From an uncultured Bacteroidota bacterium (lineage in GTDB: Bacteria > Bacteroidota > Bacteroidia > Flavobacteriales > Flavobacteriaceae), in assembly GCA_902536935.1 (NCBI GenBank), contig CACAZM010000006.1, positions 18,915-82,914 on the forward strand: 64,000 bases of DNA, given 5' to 3'. The notes below the pieces were generated by a model. It saw only the letters and a list, made by a program, of their open reading frames with translations, was not told the origin of the DNA and ran no database searches. Made by a program: the position numbers and the translations under genes. Shown piece after piece: positions 44,642 to 54,414 of this stretch; the stretch's first letter is position 1; every line of letters starts with the position of its first letter.

Positions 44642-44983
44642 CTATTTTTTAGAATTTTCCCTTTTTGCTCTAAAATGTGCATGTATTTTCTGCATACTTT
44701 CGCCTCCAAGAAAATCTTTCATAACACGGTTTGTAGCTTTGTTTAATACTTTCATTTCAGCTTTGAAAGTTTCATTATTATCTTTGTGTTTTTCTTTTAA
44801 AACTGTAATTTTTTTCTCCTTTGCTAAAAGAGCCTCGTATACTTTTACAGTTTCTTCTTTATCAAGCGATAATACTTTAACAATTTCATCAGTTCTATTC
44901 TGAGCTTTTTTTTCTTCTTTGGATTGGGCAGAGACCGAAAATGTAAAGAATAATAAAACGATTGAGGTGATAATATGTTTCAT
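44642..44983 (-). CDS. Small secreted helical protein, free form of the module at 35762
   Basis: From the ATG at 44983 the protein has 113 residues with a signal peptide (VLLFFTFSVSAQS). The mature part is all-helical and highly charged. Residues 29-107 align without gaps to residues 29-107 of the beta-helix protein at 35762, with about 29 identities in 79 positions by eye (VYEALLAKEKKI against VYDILVEKETEF; LNKATNRVMKDF against LNPIYNEMVKDV). It faintly recalls DUF3826 and Spy-like helical repeats; I do not assign a family. An upstream in-frame ATG at 45049 would add 22 residues before the signal and is unlikely. It sits between two sulfatase genes. Confidence 0.8.
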   Translation of the reverse strand: MKHIITSIVLLFFTFSVSAQSKEEKKAQNRTDEIVKVLSLDKEETVKVYEALLAKEKKITVLKEKHKDNNETFKAEMKVLNKATNRVMKDFLGGESMQKIHAHFRAKRENSKK

Positions 44984-45082
44984 AACCTTTAGTTTATAAT
45001 TTATTTTAATAACAAAGTTATTTTTGAAACGTAATTTTCTTATAATCATTTATTTCAAAAATTACCACAAAAGTTACAAATG

Positions 45083-46600
45083 CTAATATTCAACCAATGG
45101 AGCATGATTAGGCCCCTTTCTAGATTTTTCTGCTCTTTTATTTAGGGTTTCAGGACTTATATCGTAAATCGAATTACTTAATTTAGTGTAATTGGGTTGT
45201 GCATCCTCACGGGGGAAATTAGATATTATAGTTTTGAATTTTTTTAGAATAGTTTTAATTTTTTTTGAATTTGAATTAATCAAGTTCTCCTTTTCTTCTG
45301 CATCAATTGTTAAGTTATAAACATGAGATATTTGCCCTAGAGTATCAACAAACACTTTATAATTTCTGTCTCTTAAAGCTCGATCTCTAAACTTATGAAC
45401 GTTACTAGCGCGATTATAATCTAATCGAGCTGCTCGTGACCCCATAGTTAAAATCCAATCTCGGTCACTTTTTGTTTTGCGTCCTAGAATGACATCTTTG
45501 AAAGATTTTCCATCAAAATGAAAATCTTTTGGCAGTGAAGCATTTCCAAGGTCAGCAAAGGTTAATAATAAATCACTAAAATCAACCAGCGCATCTGTTT
45601 CAACACCAGCTGGAACTCTTCCAGGCCAGTTGACGATAAAAGGTTGGTTGACACCATTTTCGGTCAAATAGGTTTTACCACCCCTAACGGATTTTCCATT
45701 AAGGCGTCCTGTTATATTTCCAGAAGTTCCGTTGTCTGTAGTCCAAAAAATAATGGTATTATCTCTAATACCCAGATTATCAATTGCTGTGACTAATTTT
45801 CCAAGAATTTCATCTGTATAACGAACCATCGCTTTGTGCTTTTCCATTTTCCCTGAAACTTTTGGTTCACTTGGGGTAGTTGTTAATGGTCCATGAGGTA
45901 AACACATTGGATAGTAAATCAACATTGGGTCATTTTTGTTTTTCTTCATAAAATCAATGATGAAATCAGTAAAAATATCTTCGCCAAATTGCCCTTCATA
46001 GGTTTTACTACCCTCTTTCGTATGAATATAAGGATTCCAATAACGCTCCTGGCTTAAAGTTTCATTACCTCCTTCGACACCTGTCCACATTGCATATTCA
46101 TCAAAACCATGGTCATTCATTACTGTAGGCTGTAGCCTAAAATCATTAATTTGCCATTTTCCCGCAGCACAGGTTTTATAACCTGCTTGCTGCATTATTT
46201 TGGGTGTGCTTGGATTTTTGTTCGAATCGAAATTTACACCATGACCCCATCGTGGAACATCGTAATGATTAACCCAACCATGGCGAAATGGATATTGACC
46301 GGTTAAAAAAGTAACTCTCGATGGTGTGCATTGAGGCATTGACCATGCATTATTGAACTGCATTCCTTCTTTTGCTAAAAGATCGATATTCGGGGTTTCA
46401 ATATCATCGGCATCGTATTTACTTATCCATTCCTTGCCCAAATCGTCTAATAAAATGAATATAATATTTGGTTTTTGGTTTTTGGTTCTACTATCACTTA
46501 AATGGCTTTTATAATTTCCGCAGCTTATTATTATCGAAAAGAACAAAAGATATAAAGACCAGTTAAAAAGTTTCAAAAATGTTGTCGAATTAAATGTCAA
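45083..46600 (-). CDS. S1-family sulfatase lipoprotein
   Basis: The 505-residue protein has a lipoprotein-type signal (FFSIIISCGN), a KPNIIFILLDDLG opening strand, and a CTPSRVTFLTGQY motif with Cys91 as the formylglycine precursor. Further active-site segments are AAGKWQIND, WTTDNGTSG and RGGKTYLTENGVNQP. It is distinct in sequence from the other three sulfatases here, so it probably acts at another sulfate position or residue. The stop of the upstream sulfatase gene lies 4 bp from this start, so they are one transcript. Confidence 0.92.
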   Translation of the reverse strand: MTFNSTTFLKLFNWSLYLLFFSIIISCGNYKSHLSDSRTKNQKPNIIFILLDDLGKEWISKYDADDIETPNIDLLAKEGMQFNNAWSMPQCTPSRVTFLTGQYPFRHGWVNHYDVPRWGHGVNFDSNKNPSTPKIMQQAGYKTCAAGKWQINDFRLQPTVMNDHGFDEYAMWTGVEGGNETLSQERYWNPYIHTKEGSKTYEGQFGEDIFTDFIIDFMKKNKNDPMLIYYPMCLPHGPLTTTPSEPKVSGKMEKHKAMVRYTDEILGKLVTAIDNLGIRDNTIIFWTTDNGTSGNITGRLNGKSVRGGKTYLTENGVNQPFIVNWPGRVPAGVETDALVDFSDLLLTFADLGNASLPKDFHFDGKSFKDVILGRKTKSDRDWILTMGSRAARLDYNRASNVHKFRDRALRDRNYKVFVDTLGQISHVYNLTIDAEEKENLINSNSKKIKTILKKFKTIISNFPREDAQPNYTKLSNSIYDISPETLNKRAEKSRKGPNHAPLVEY

Positions 46601-46604
46601 GTGA

Positions 46605-48203
46605 CTAATCTTTTATAATAGGTTTTGAAATACTTAAGGGAAAAGTTCCAGGTAAATCGTCAATGTAATTTTTGAGCTCAAGTTTTAACTCTTCAACAAG
46701 ATCTTCGTTAAAAGTACTTTTATATCCATTGTCCTGTTCAAAAGGATCTTTGCTAATATCATAAAACTGATCTTGAGTAAAATAGTTCTTAGCATAAAAC
46801 TTCAAAGCACGCTTTTCAGAACCTCTTCCACCAGGTTTATCACATATATGAGTTGCTTTTTTACCATTTTTCTCTAATCGATTTTTTACATTTTCGGGGG
46901 CTTTAAAGGCTAGATATTTTTTTCCATCTTTTAAAATGGCTCTGGTAGCACCCAATTCAAAATATAACGAATTATGAATGGGCTCATCTTTTCCTTGTAG
47001 CAATGGTACCATGCTTCTACCATCAATCTTGTAGTTTTCTGAAGGTTCTATTTTTGCCAATTCTAATGCAGTAGGTACCAAATCAATATTAGAAACCATT
47101 TGCTTTGTTATGATGCCACTTTTAAAGTAAGATGGTCCCCAAGCAAAACTTACCGTTTCAACACCACCTTGGTAGAGTGAACCTTTTCCAAATTCAACAC
47201 CATGATCATTAATAAAAAATATAATTGTGTTTTCTAATTCGTTGATGGCATCTAATTTATCAAGTAATGCACCAATCGCGTCGTCCAGCCATAATACATC
47301 TGTTTTTTCCTGCTCTAAACCAGCTTTTTCAATACGTTTACCAATGGTTTCACGAGGGGGCATCACTTCAAGAGGCTTTTCTAAAAATCCTATCGGTGTT
47401 GCCAGAGGATCTCCTTTGTGTTTTGAACCTAATTTATCAGGGCCATGAGCAACGGTTGTAGCAAAATATAAGAAAAAAGGATTCTCTTTCTTTTGAGCTT
47501 CTGTCAAAAAGGTTAAAGCTGAATCAACTATCCATTCCATATTATGATCTTCTACAGCTTTAGGATAATGATTTGGTAAATTTCCTTTGTAGATGGATCC
47601 AGCGAAATCAAATCCAACTTTTTTATAAGAAGTGATTTGTGCTAATTGATTCTCAATCAACTGTGATTTAACTATAGAATCTCTTGGATTTGAACTTAAG
47701 GGGACTTTATGAGGATTTATTGAGTATATCACATGATTTTTTCCAACACCACCTGTAAAATAGCCGTTCTTTTGAAGTTCTTTAGCAATATTGTTGGTAT
47801 TTGAGTTGATACGCACATTCCAAGTTACATTAGTCTGTCCCTGATATCTTTTTATATTTGATTTTTTACTGCCTCTACTGGCATAATTTCCTGTGAGTAT
47901 GCTGTATCTACTTGGTGTACAAACGGAGGTACTTACGTAGCTCTCATCAAAAATCACTCCTTCTCTAACCAATCTATCCATGTTAGGAGTAAGGTTGGTC
48001 GGGTTTCCATCTTCGTCTTGCCCTTCTTTTAAGAAATTAAATTGATTGCGATGTTGATCATCAGTAACAATGAAGATGATATTTGGTTGTTTTTTTAAAT
48101 CTGATTTTGGATTTTCTTTTTTTTGAGCAAATGAAATGAAAGGCATAAAAAGTGTAAATACACTAATAAAAAGCGTATAAATTATTGGTTTTGATTTCTT
48201 CAT
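46605..48203 (-). CDS. S1-family sulfatase (secreted)
   Basis: The 532-residue protein has a signal peptide (FTLFMPFISFAQK). It then has QPNIIFIVTDDQHRNQ and CTPSRYSILTGNYASRG, with Cys95 to be matured to formylglycine. TGGVGKNHV, FINDHGVEFGKGSLYQGGVE and a C-terminal YFTQDQFYDISKDPFEQDNGY complete the fold. GKNH and NDHG variants of the usual GKWH and SDNG motifs set it apart from its neighbours and suggest a different substrate. It is 32 bp after the next sulfatase gene on the same strand. Confidence 0.92.
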   Translation of the reverse strand: MKKSKPIIYTLFISVFTLFMPFISFAQKKENPKSDLKKQPNIIFIVTDDQHRNQFNFLKEGQDEDGNPTNLTPNMDRLVREGVIFDESYVSTSVCTPSRYSILTGNYASRGSKKSNIKRYQGQTNVTWNVRINSNTNNIAKELQKNGYFTGGVGKNHVIYSINPHKVPLSSNPRDSIVKSQLIENQLAQITSYKKVGFDFAGSIYKGNLPNHYPKAVEDHNMEWIVDSALTFLTEAQKKENPFFLYFATTVAHGPDKLGSKHKGDPLATPIGFLEKPLEVMPPRETIGKRIEKAGLEQEKTDVLWLDDAIGALLDKLDAINELENTIIFFINDHGVEFGKGSLYQGGVETVSFAWGPSYFKSGIITKQMVSNIDLVPTALELAKIEPSENYKIDGRSMVPLLQGKDEPIHNSLYFELGATRAILKDGKKYLAFKAPENVKNRLEKNGKKATHICDKPGGRGSEKRALKFYAKNYFTQDQFYDISKDPFEQDNGYKSTFNEDLVEELKLELKNYIDDLPGTFPLSISKPIIKD

Positions 48204-48235
48204 TTACTCTACTCTTAAATTAAATTCTAATTATT

Positions 48236-49702
48236 TTATAAATCACTACTCTCGTCGTAAAACTTATAATCCCTGTGATTGTACAAGTGTTTTTTGACCG
48301 ATTGTTCACTTGTGTATTCTTTTAGGAATCGCTTACCTCGTTTGGTTTGCCAATAAGGATGGTCTACTGTAATTGGTGGGAAATCCTCTAGAAATTTTGT
48401 AAACTTTTTACGCTCTTTTGTGTGTTTAGGATCATCAGTGACAAGTTGATAGCCTTTACCAAATCTGTGTTCGCCAGTATAGTAAAATCGTCCTTCAGGC
48501 ATTCCTAACATTGGGTTTAACACTTCTAGCAGATAGTTTTTGGTACGCACAATTTGACTAGTTGAAATAAATCCGTAGATAAATTCTTTGGTTTTTTCTG
48601 TTTTTCCAGTTAAAAATGGTTTCAGACTGATACCATCAAATTTTTTTCCTTTAGGTAGTTTGGCACCTGCGTAATCTGTAAGGGTTGGAGCAATATCAGA
48701 AAAGTCGGTTAACTGATACGTGGCACCACGTTTTTTTACACCAGCACCGGAAATAATATTAATTACGTGAGGACCTCTTTCTACTCCTCTAGTTTTTGCA
48801 GTTATGGCTGTTCCGTTGTCTGATGTGAATATGATAATCGTATTATCATCAATTCCTAAATCTTTAATTTTTTTCACCACTTTACCAACCAAAACGTCTA
48901 TGTACTCATTTAAAGATTTAAAGCGCTCGTAATTTTCTTTACCATCTTTTTTCTTTCCTAGATCTCCTACTTCTCCTCTTAAAGGATTTGTTGGCATTCC
49001 TGTTCTGGTACCATGAGGTGCAACACTTGGCCAATAAGCCAGGAATGGTTTGCCTTCTTTGGCTTTTCTTTCCATGAAGTCCATAATGAAGTTGGCAAAA
49101 ATATCTGGACCAAAATCGGTTGGTTTTGTGTCCAACAATTGATGATTTTGAACGATTCCGGGATGCCAATAACGAGATGTTGTTTTGTAATCTTCCATTT
49201 GTCCTTTAAATTCTGGAGAACCTGGGAGTTTTTCAATTTCTTTTAAACTTTCCCAAAGACAGTATTCTTCAAAACCAACTTCTTTTTCATAAGGCATTGA
49301 TCTTCCAGCATGCCATTTTCCAGCAATAGCTGTTGCATAACCAGCGTCTTTCAAAAGTTTGCCAAATGCCTGATGATCTTTGTACACATTTTGGTTGCTA
49401 TCTCCCAGCCACATACTGTTATGTGTAACCCCTGTCGAGCTTCCATATTTTCCAGTCATGATTTGAACTCTCGATGGACCACACATTGCTGATGCATAAC
49501 AAGTTTTGAACATGACTCCCTCAGAAGCCAATTTATCTACGTTGGGTGTATTTACAGCTTGTGGTAAACCATAAGCCCCATATAGATCAGGACTCACATC
49601 ATCTAACATGATTAAGAGGATGTTTGGTTGCTCGGTTCTTTGAGCACAAATGTTAATAATACTCAATCCGAATAGCAATGTAAATACCATAATATTTCTC
49701 AT
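48236..49702 (-). CDS. S1-family sulfatase (secreted)
   Basis: The 488-residue protein has a signal peptide (LFGLSIINICAQR), QPNILLIMLDDVSPDLYGAYG, CGPSRVQIMTGKYG with Cys74 as formylglycine precursor, AIAGKWHAGRS and FTSDNGTAITA. GTRTGMPTNPLRGEVG is an insertion next to the active site. No lipobox is evident. It is the first sulfatase after the two tandem beta-helix genes, 27 bp downstream of the first of them, which fits a shared mRNA from 54414 to 43073, possibly with an internal promoter in the 191-bp gap at 52013. Confidence 0.92.
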   Translation of the reverse strand: MRNIMVFTLLFGLSIINICAQRTEQPNILLIMLDDVSPDLYGAYGLPQAVNTPNVDKLASEGVMFKTCYASAMCGPSRVQIMTGKYGSSTGVTHNSMWLGDSNQNVYKDHQAFGKLLKDAGYATAIAGKWHAGRSMPYEKEVGFEEYCLWESLKEIEKLPGSPEFKGQMEDYKTTSRYWHPGIVQNHQLLDTKPTDFGPDIFANFIMDFMERKAKEGKPFLAYWPSVAPHGTRTGMPTNPLRGEVGDLGKKKDGKENYERFKSLNEYIDVLVGKVVKKIKDLGIDDNTIIIFTSDNGTAITAKTRGVERGPHVINIISGAGVKKRGATYQLTDFSDIAPTLTDYAGAKLPKGKKFDGISLKPFLTGKTEKTKEFIYGFISTSQIVRTKNYLLEVLNPMLGMPEGRFYYTGEHRFGKGYQLVTDDPKHTKERKKFTKFLEDFPPITVDHPYWQTKRGKRFLKEYTSEQSVKKHLYNHRDYKFYDESSDL

Positions 49703-49729
49703 TTCTAAGTGTAAGTTTTTTTCTGAAAC

Positions 49730-52012
49730 CTACCAAAAATCATAGGTTTCTTCTCCTTTTCTGTTTCTGTGGAAATTAGGTCTTCTACCATCAATATCCT
49801 CAACATCAAATTTGATGTATCGTTTGGGGAAAATATTTTTTTTCAATCCAATTTGACTCATGTCAATTTTTTTAAACCCAAGTTTGAAAGCAGGAGATCC
49901 TGCTTTTAATTCAAATTTTTGGTTTTCTATATCCTCAAATAAAGGGTCAGCAACGATACTATTAATTTCTATACCATCCTTTCTTTTAGCTTCCACAAAT
50001 TTATTTGCTTGGTTAATGTCACCAGCACAGAAGAAGATGTTCTTGTCTGTATCGCAATCTTCCGGTTTTGAAATCCCTTCGGAGACTCTGTAAGAAATAT
50101 TATAGTAATTTATGGCTTTTTTGGATTCGTAATAAATATTGTTCTGAATCTTAGAGCCGTAGTCAGCTTCTTCATCTGGGTACGAAGCAAAACGAATAGA
50201 TTCTTTGGAGCTACAATCTACAATAATGTTATTGATAATATGGTTAAAACCTTTATGAACAATTCCTGAAATATTAGCCATATAGATGATGTTGTTTTCA
50301 AAGGTCGTGCCTCTTTGCCAATCGTCTGTACGCATCACTCCTGATGCATGACTTGTAATATGATGCGCGTAGTTGTTCCTCATTATATTTCCTTCTCCAG
50401 CTCCAGAGACATTTAGTGCAGAACCATCTGCAAGTTCCTCCAATGCCCTATACACTTCGTTATATTCAATAATGTTGTTCTTTGCATGTAAAAAAGGAGT
50501 GTAACGCTCCCAAAAAGTACCCTCACTTGCTATTGATGCATCTATTTCATCCCAACGAATGGTTTTAGATGCTTCATCAAAATTGATATCTCTTTTTTGT
50601 AAGATAGGGACTCTAATTCCACAAACACCAACTGCTTTTCTAGGCACATGATGAATTAAATTATTGGCAACATAATTACTTCCACTTTGCCAAATAAATA
50701 TTCCTGCACCCATTTTCATAATGCGCCCAACATGATGAATTAAGTTATTTGTTATAGAGTTGTTTTTGTTTACGTCTTTGGTTCCAGGCCCATATCCACA
50801 TAGTAAAATTCCCATATGGCCAACAAAATCTATCATATTATTATTAATGTTGATGTTTTGAGCATGTAAATCTAAACGAATAGCTGAACCACCACTGTTT
50901 GTAAACCTACATTCAGTTACCTCACAGTCCTGAGCTCCTCTAAAACGAAGCATCGCATTCCCTCGATCAAACTTATCCCAGTCATGTTGAATTCCCCAAC
51001 CTTTATGACCTTTCCACCAAGAGTCACGTTCTCCATGCATAAAAGTCAAACCCTTAAATACAATATTTTTTGTTGGAGTATCGATAGGACCCTTATAATC
51101 TATTTTTCCTTCAACTCTAAAATACTCCTTTAGCTTGGGAATAACTATGTTTTTTGAGGGTTCTCCGTTTTCTGGCCAATAATAAATTTTACGTTCCTGG
51201 GTATTTACCACCCAATGTCCTTTCGTATCTAAATAATCAATCACATTTTCGACCCAAGGTTTGGTGTGCGATTTTTTAGCTGCAGGTGGTGCATTAGCTT
51301 CCAATGTCGTCCAAGCAATACCATTTTCTTCATCAACAGATTCTAATTGCATCATATTCATGGTCCATGGAACAGGTGCGAAACCTACTTCAATGTCTTC
51401 AAGATTTGGCCATGATTTTAAAATTTTTTCACCTGTAAGCTCTAATTTTCTGAGCAAATAACGATCCTTTTCATGTAGTACGTTCATACTTTTAGCGCGT
51501 ACATAATTAATATCCTTAAAATCAAATCCTTCTTTGCGAGCAACTGGAATTCGCTTATCACCATCAAACATGGTATAAAAACGCCCTAGACCATCAGGAA
51601 TGTCTGTAACATATACATTTCCTTTGGCTACTTCAGGCAAAGCAACAGGGTAAGTCTCTAGTTTCTTCCAATCTCTTAAAGTAATTCCAGATGAAATTAT
51701 TGGAGTTTCATTTTGATATGCTTGATAGGTAATTTTGGTGTCGTCTGCTCCAGAGTCTTCAAGTTCAAAAACAACAGTTTCTGACAACGTGTGCGTGCCA
51801 CCTCTTAAATAAACATTTATGTTCTTTCGTCTTTGTTGTTCTGAGAGTGCTCTAATTGCATTTTTTGCCTGCACGATGGTTTTAAAAGGGGCTTCAAGCG
51901 TCCCTTGATTGCTGTCGTCCCCATTAACGTCTACGTAAAATTCTATTGAATCGTTTGGTAGCGAACAACCAAAAACGATAAAAGAAAGAATAAGAAAAAT
52001 TAATTTCTTCAT
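49730..52012 (-). CDS. GH141-like beta-helix enzyme, lipoprotein
   Basis: This 760-residue protein has a lipobox (FIVFGCS). FYVDVNGDDSNQGTLEAPFKTI opens a right-handed parallel beta-helix, with FDGDKRIPVARKEGF near residue 150. Conserved helix turns include FRGAQDCEVTECRFTNSGG, LDLHAQNI and GYGPGTKDVNKNN. The FDG-R-x-x-x-AR pattern and length fit GH141, a family with alpha-L-fucosidase and xylanase members. With fucosidases and sulfatases alongside, action on a fucose-containing glycan is the likely role, though no catalytic pair was assigned. It is paralogous to the gene at 52204. Confidence 0.75.
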   Translation of the reverse strand: MKKLIFLILSFIVFGCSLPNDSIEFYVDVNGDDSNQGTLEAPFKTIVQAKNAIRALSEQQRRKNINVYLRGGTHTLSETVVFELEDSGADDTKITYQAYQNETPIISSGITLRDWKKLETYPVALPEVAKGNVYVTDIPDGLGRFYTMFDGDKRIPVARKEGFDFKDINYVRAKSMNVLHEKDRYLLRKLELTGEKILKSWPNLEDIEVGFAPVPWTMNMMQLESVDEENGIAWTTLEANAPPAAKKSHTKPWVENVIDYLDTKGHWVVNTQERKIYYWPENGEPSKNIVIPKLKEYFRVEGKIDYKGPIDTPTKNIVFKGLTFMHGERDSWWKGHKGWGIQHDWDKFDRGNAMLRFRGAQDCEVTECRFTNSGGSAIRLDLHAQNININNNMIDFVGHMGILLCGYGPGTKDVNKNNSITNNLIHHVGRIMKMGAGIFIWQSGSNYVANNLIHHVPRKAVGVCGIRVPILQKRDINFDEASKTIRWDEIDASIASEGTFWERYTPFLHAKNNIIEYNEVYRALEELADGSALNVSGAGEGNIMRNNYAHHITSHASGVMRTDDWQRGTTFENNIIYMANISGIVHKGFNHIINNIIVDCSSKESIRFASYPDEEADYGSKIQNNIYYESKKAINYYNISYRVSEGISKPEDCDTDKNIFFCAGDINQANKFVEAKRKDGIEINSIVADPLFEDIENQKFELKAGSPAFKLGFKKIDMSQIGLKKNIFPKRYIKFDVEDIDGRRPNFHRNRKGEETYDFW

Positions 52013-52203
52013 TTTTAAAGTACATCATTTAAATTCAACATTGAAAATAATGTATTACTAGGAATGCTTTTAATCTAAATATTTCAAAAAGTACAACAAA
52101 AACATCAGTAGATTCAGTCAAAGTGATGAAACTTGATCTAAAAAATAGACCACCATTGAGTGCAGTCATTCACGCTTTTACATGATACTGTTTTATTGAA
52201 AAA

Positions 52204-54414
52204 TCAATTCAATGTTTTGTCAAGAGCTTTAAACTTTGCTGGATATTCTTTAGTTATTCCAAACCTACTTAACTTGGTATCAAAAGGTTCAAACTTAATA
52301 GCCTTTAATAATTTTTTATTTTTGATGGTATAATCTTGCTTAGACAGGTCTTTGAAATTTGGATCCATCACCACACCATTTGCTTCAATCCCATTCTTTC
52401 TTTTATTTTCAAGATCTTTTTCAGCTCCTGGCCACCAGTACGAATTATAGTCCATATTGTATTCATATGGTATAGGCTTTATCCCTGCTACATGAACAAA
52501 CATTCTTCCCCATTTAAAAATTGAATTAGGAACAAAATTTGCCGAGGAGCTATAAACAATATTATTGGTTATATCTGATTCAGGCACAAAATATTGTTGT
52601 GGATATGCTCTAAAGTGAAAACCTCTGTTACAATCTATTATAATATTATTTTTGATCGTATTAATACCTTTATGAATGAATGCAGAACTTCCAGATTTAT
52701 GGACGATGTTGTTAATTAGTGTTGTTCCTTCCTGCCAGTCGTCAGTTCTGAATCCCACATGAGGTACGTCATAGATTAAGTTGTGACGAATAATGTTTCC
52801 TGTTCCTGCACCAGAAATATTGATGCTAGAACCATCATTTAATTTTAATAGTGTTCTTTCAGCTCTGTTATATTCAACTATATTATTTCGAGCGTGTAAA
52901 TACGGGGCATATCTGCGTTGGGGTGTAAGTGTACTGTCAACAGTTTGCTCAATTTCGTTCCAACGAATTGTTCTTGAAGCTTCATCAAAATTGTCTTCTG
53001 GTTTCATGAGTATTTGACAACGAACACCACAAAGACCAATTGCCTTTCTTGGTACATCATGAATGTAATTATTTGCAATTGTATTAAGGCCACTTTGCCA
53101 TGCAAAAATGGCGTGACCATGCCAAATTACCTGCCCTACGTGATGTAATATATTATTTTCAATGATGTTGTTTTTATTGACATCTTTGGTTCCAGGACCA
53201 TAACCAGCTAGAAGAATCCCCATATGCCCTACATAGTCAATGTAATTGTTTTTGATTTCTATATTTTGAGCGTGAAGGTCCAATCGCATTGCAGAACCAC
53301 CGCTATTTGTAAATCTACATTCAGTTACTTTACAGTTTTCTGCTCCTCTGAATCTCAATAAGGCATTTCCGTAATCAAAAGTATCCCAATCGTGTTGTAT
53401 TCCCCAGCCTTTTCTATTTTTATACCAAACGCTTCGGTCTCCTTTGGTAAAGGTTAACCCTTTGAAATTGATATTTCTTGCAGGAATATCATTAGGAAGG
53501 TCGTATTGAATTTTCCCTTCTACTCTTAAGAGCTCCATTAGTTTTGGTGCTTGTATATTATTCGAGGGAGTTCCATTTTTAGGCCAATAATAAATTTTAC
53601 GTGTCTTTGTATTTACGCACCACTCTCCAGGCTCATCTAAGTAATCAATTACGTTTTCTATCCATGCTACACTATATTTTTTATTGGTAAAAGGCATTGC
53701 ATTTGCTTCAAATGCCAGGTAGCCAATTTTATTTTTTTCATCAACGGATTCAAGTTGAATTAAGTTTAAATTCCAAGGTACTGGATTGAACACTACTTCA
53801 ACATCTGAGAGGTTGTCCCAGTCTTTAATTTCATTATTTGAAAAAGGAACTCTCCTTAAGTGGATTCTGTCCTTATTGTAAAATGTATTTTGACTATCTG
53901 CTCTCTTAACTTTTTTGTTCACAGGCATTGTGAATTTATCACTTTTAGCACGTGTTAATCTTGTTTTGCCATCAAACAAAGTTCGAAAGGTGTCTACATT
54001 TTCTGGCATGTCTGCCACCCAAATATGTCCTTTAGCTACTTCCTGCATTCCAGGAACATTTTCTGCTTTTACCCATTTACCAACATCTTGTCCTGAGCTT
54101 ATAATAACCTTACTGTTTTGATAGGCTTGGTAGGTTACCGTATAATTACCTTTAGGAGAGTCATCTAATCCAAAAACAATAGTTTTGTTTAGGATGTAAG
54201 TACCTTCCATAATATATACTTGTACATTTTCATTTAACCCTTTTTTAATCAGGTCTCTGACAGCTATCCTTGCTCTATCAATAGTTAAAAATGGATCATT
54301 TTTTCCTCCTTTATTTTCGTCATTTCCAGTTGTTGAAACAAAAATATCTATTGCAAAAATGTTAGATGTGAATAGGAGAAGAACTAGTGAGCTTAAAAGG
54401 GATATTTTTTTCAT
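52204..54414 (-). CDS. GH141-like beta-helix enzyme, secreted
   Basis: The 736-residue protein has a signal peptide (SLVLLLFTSNIFAID). IFVSTTGNDENKGGKNDPFLTI leads to a parallel beta-helix. It shares long identical runs with its neighbour: KGWGIQHDWD, LLRFRGAE-CKVTECRFTNSGG, RLDLHAQNI, YGPGTKDVNKNN and PRKAIGLCGVR. FDGKTRLTRAKSDKF replaces the FDGDKR motif. It is soluble in the periplasm, unlike the lipid-anchored copy. A 191-bp gap with no gene separates the two. It is the first gene of the reverse cluster and diverges from the T9SS surface gene at 54717. Confidence 0.75.
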   Translation of the reverse strand: MKKISLLSSLVLLLFTSNIFAIDIFVSTTGNDENKGGKNDPFLTIDRARIAVRDLIKKGLNENVQVYIMEGTYILNKTIVFGLDDSPKGNYTVTYQAYQNSKVIISSGQDVGKWVKAENVPGMQEVAKGHIWVADMPENVDTFRTLFDGKTRLTRAKSDKFTMPVNKKVKRADSQNTFYNKDRIHLRRVPFSNNEIKDWDNLSDVEVVFNPVPWNLNLIQLESVDEKNKIGYLAFEANAMPFTNKKYSVAWIENVIDYLDEPGEWCVNTKTRKIYYWPKNGTPSNNIQAPKLMELLRVEGKIQYDLPNDIPARNINFKGLTFTKGDRSVWYKNRKGWGIQHDWDTFDYGNALLRFRGAENCKVTECRFTNSGGSAMRLDLHAQNIEIKNNYIDYVGHMGILLAGYGPGTKDVNKNNIIENNILHHVGQVIWHGHAIFAWQSGLNTIANNYIHDVPRKAIGLCGVRCQILMKPEDNFDEASRTIRWNEIEQTVDSTLTPQRRYAPYLHARNNIVEYNRAERTLLKLNDGSSINISGAGTGNIIRHNLIYDVPHVGFRTDDWQEGTTLINNIVHKSGSSAFIHKGINTIKNNIIIDCNRGFHFRAYPQQYFVPESDITNNIVYSSSANFVPNSIFKWGRMFVHVAGIKPIPYEYNMDYNSYWWPGAEKDLENKRKNGIEANGVVMDPNFKDLSKQDYTIKNKKLLKAIKFEPFDTKLSRFGITKEYPAKFKALDKTLN

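Noticed and set aside
52013..52203. Small gene between the two GH141-like genes
   Set aside because: No open frame with a plausible start or composition; reads as plain AT-rich spacer.
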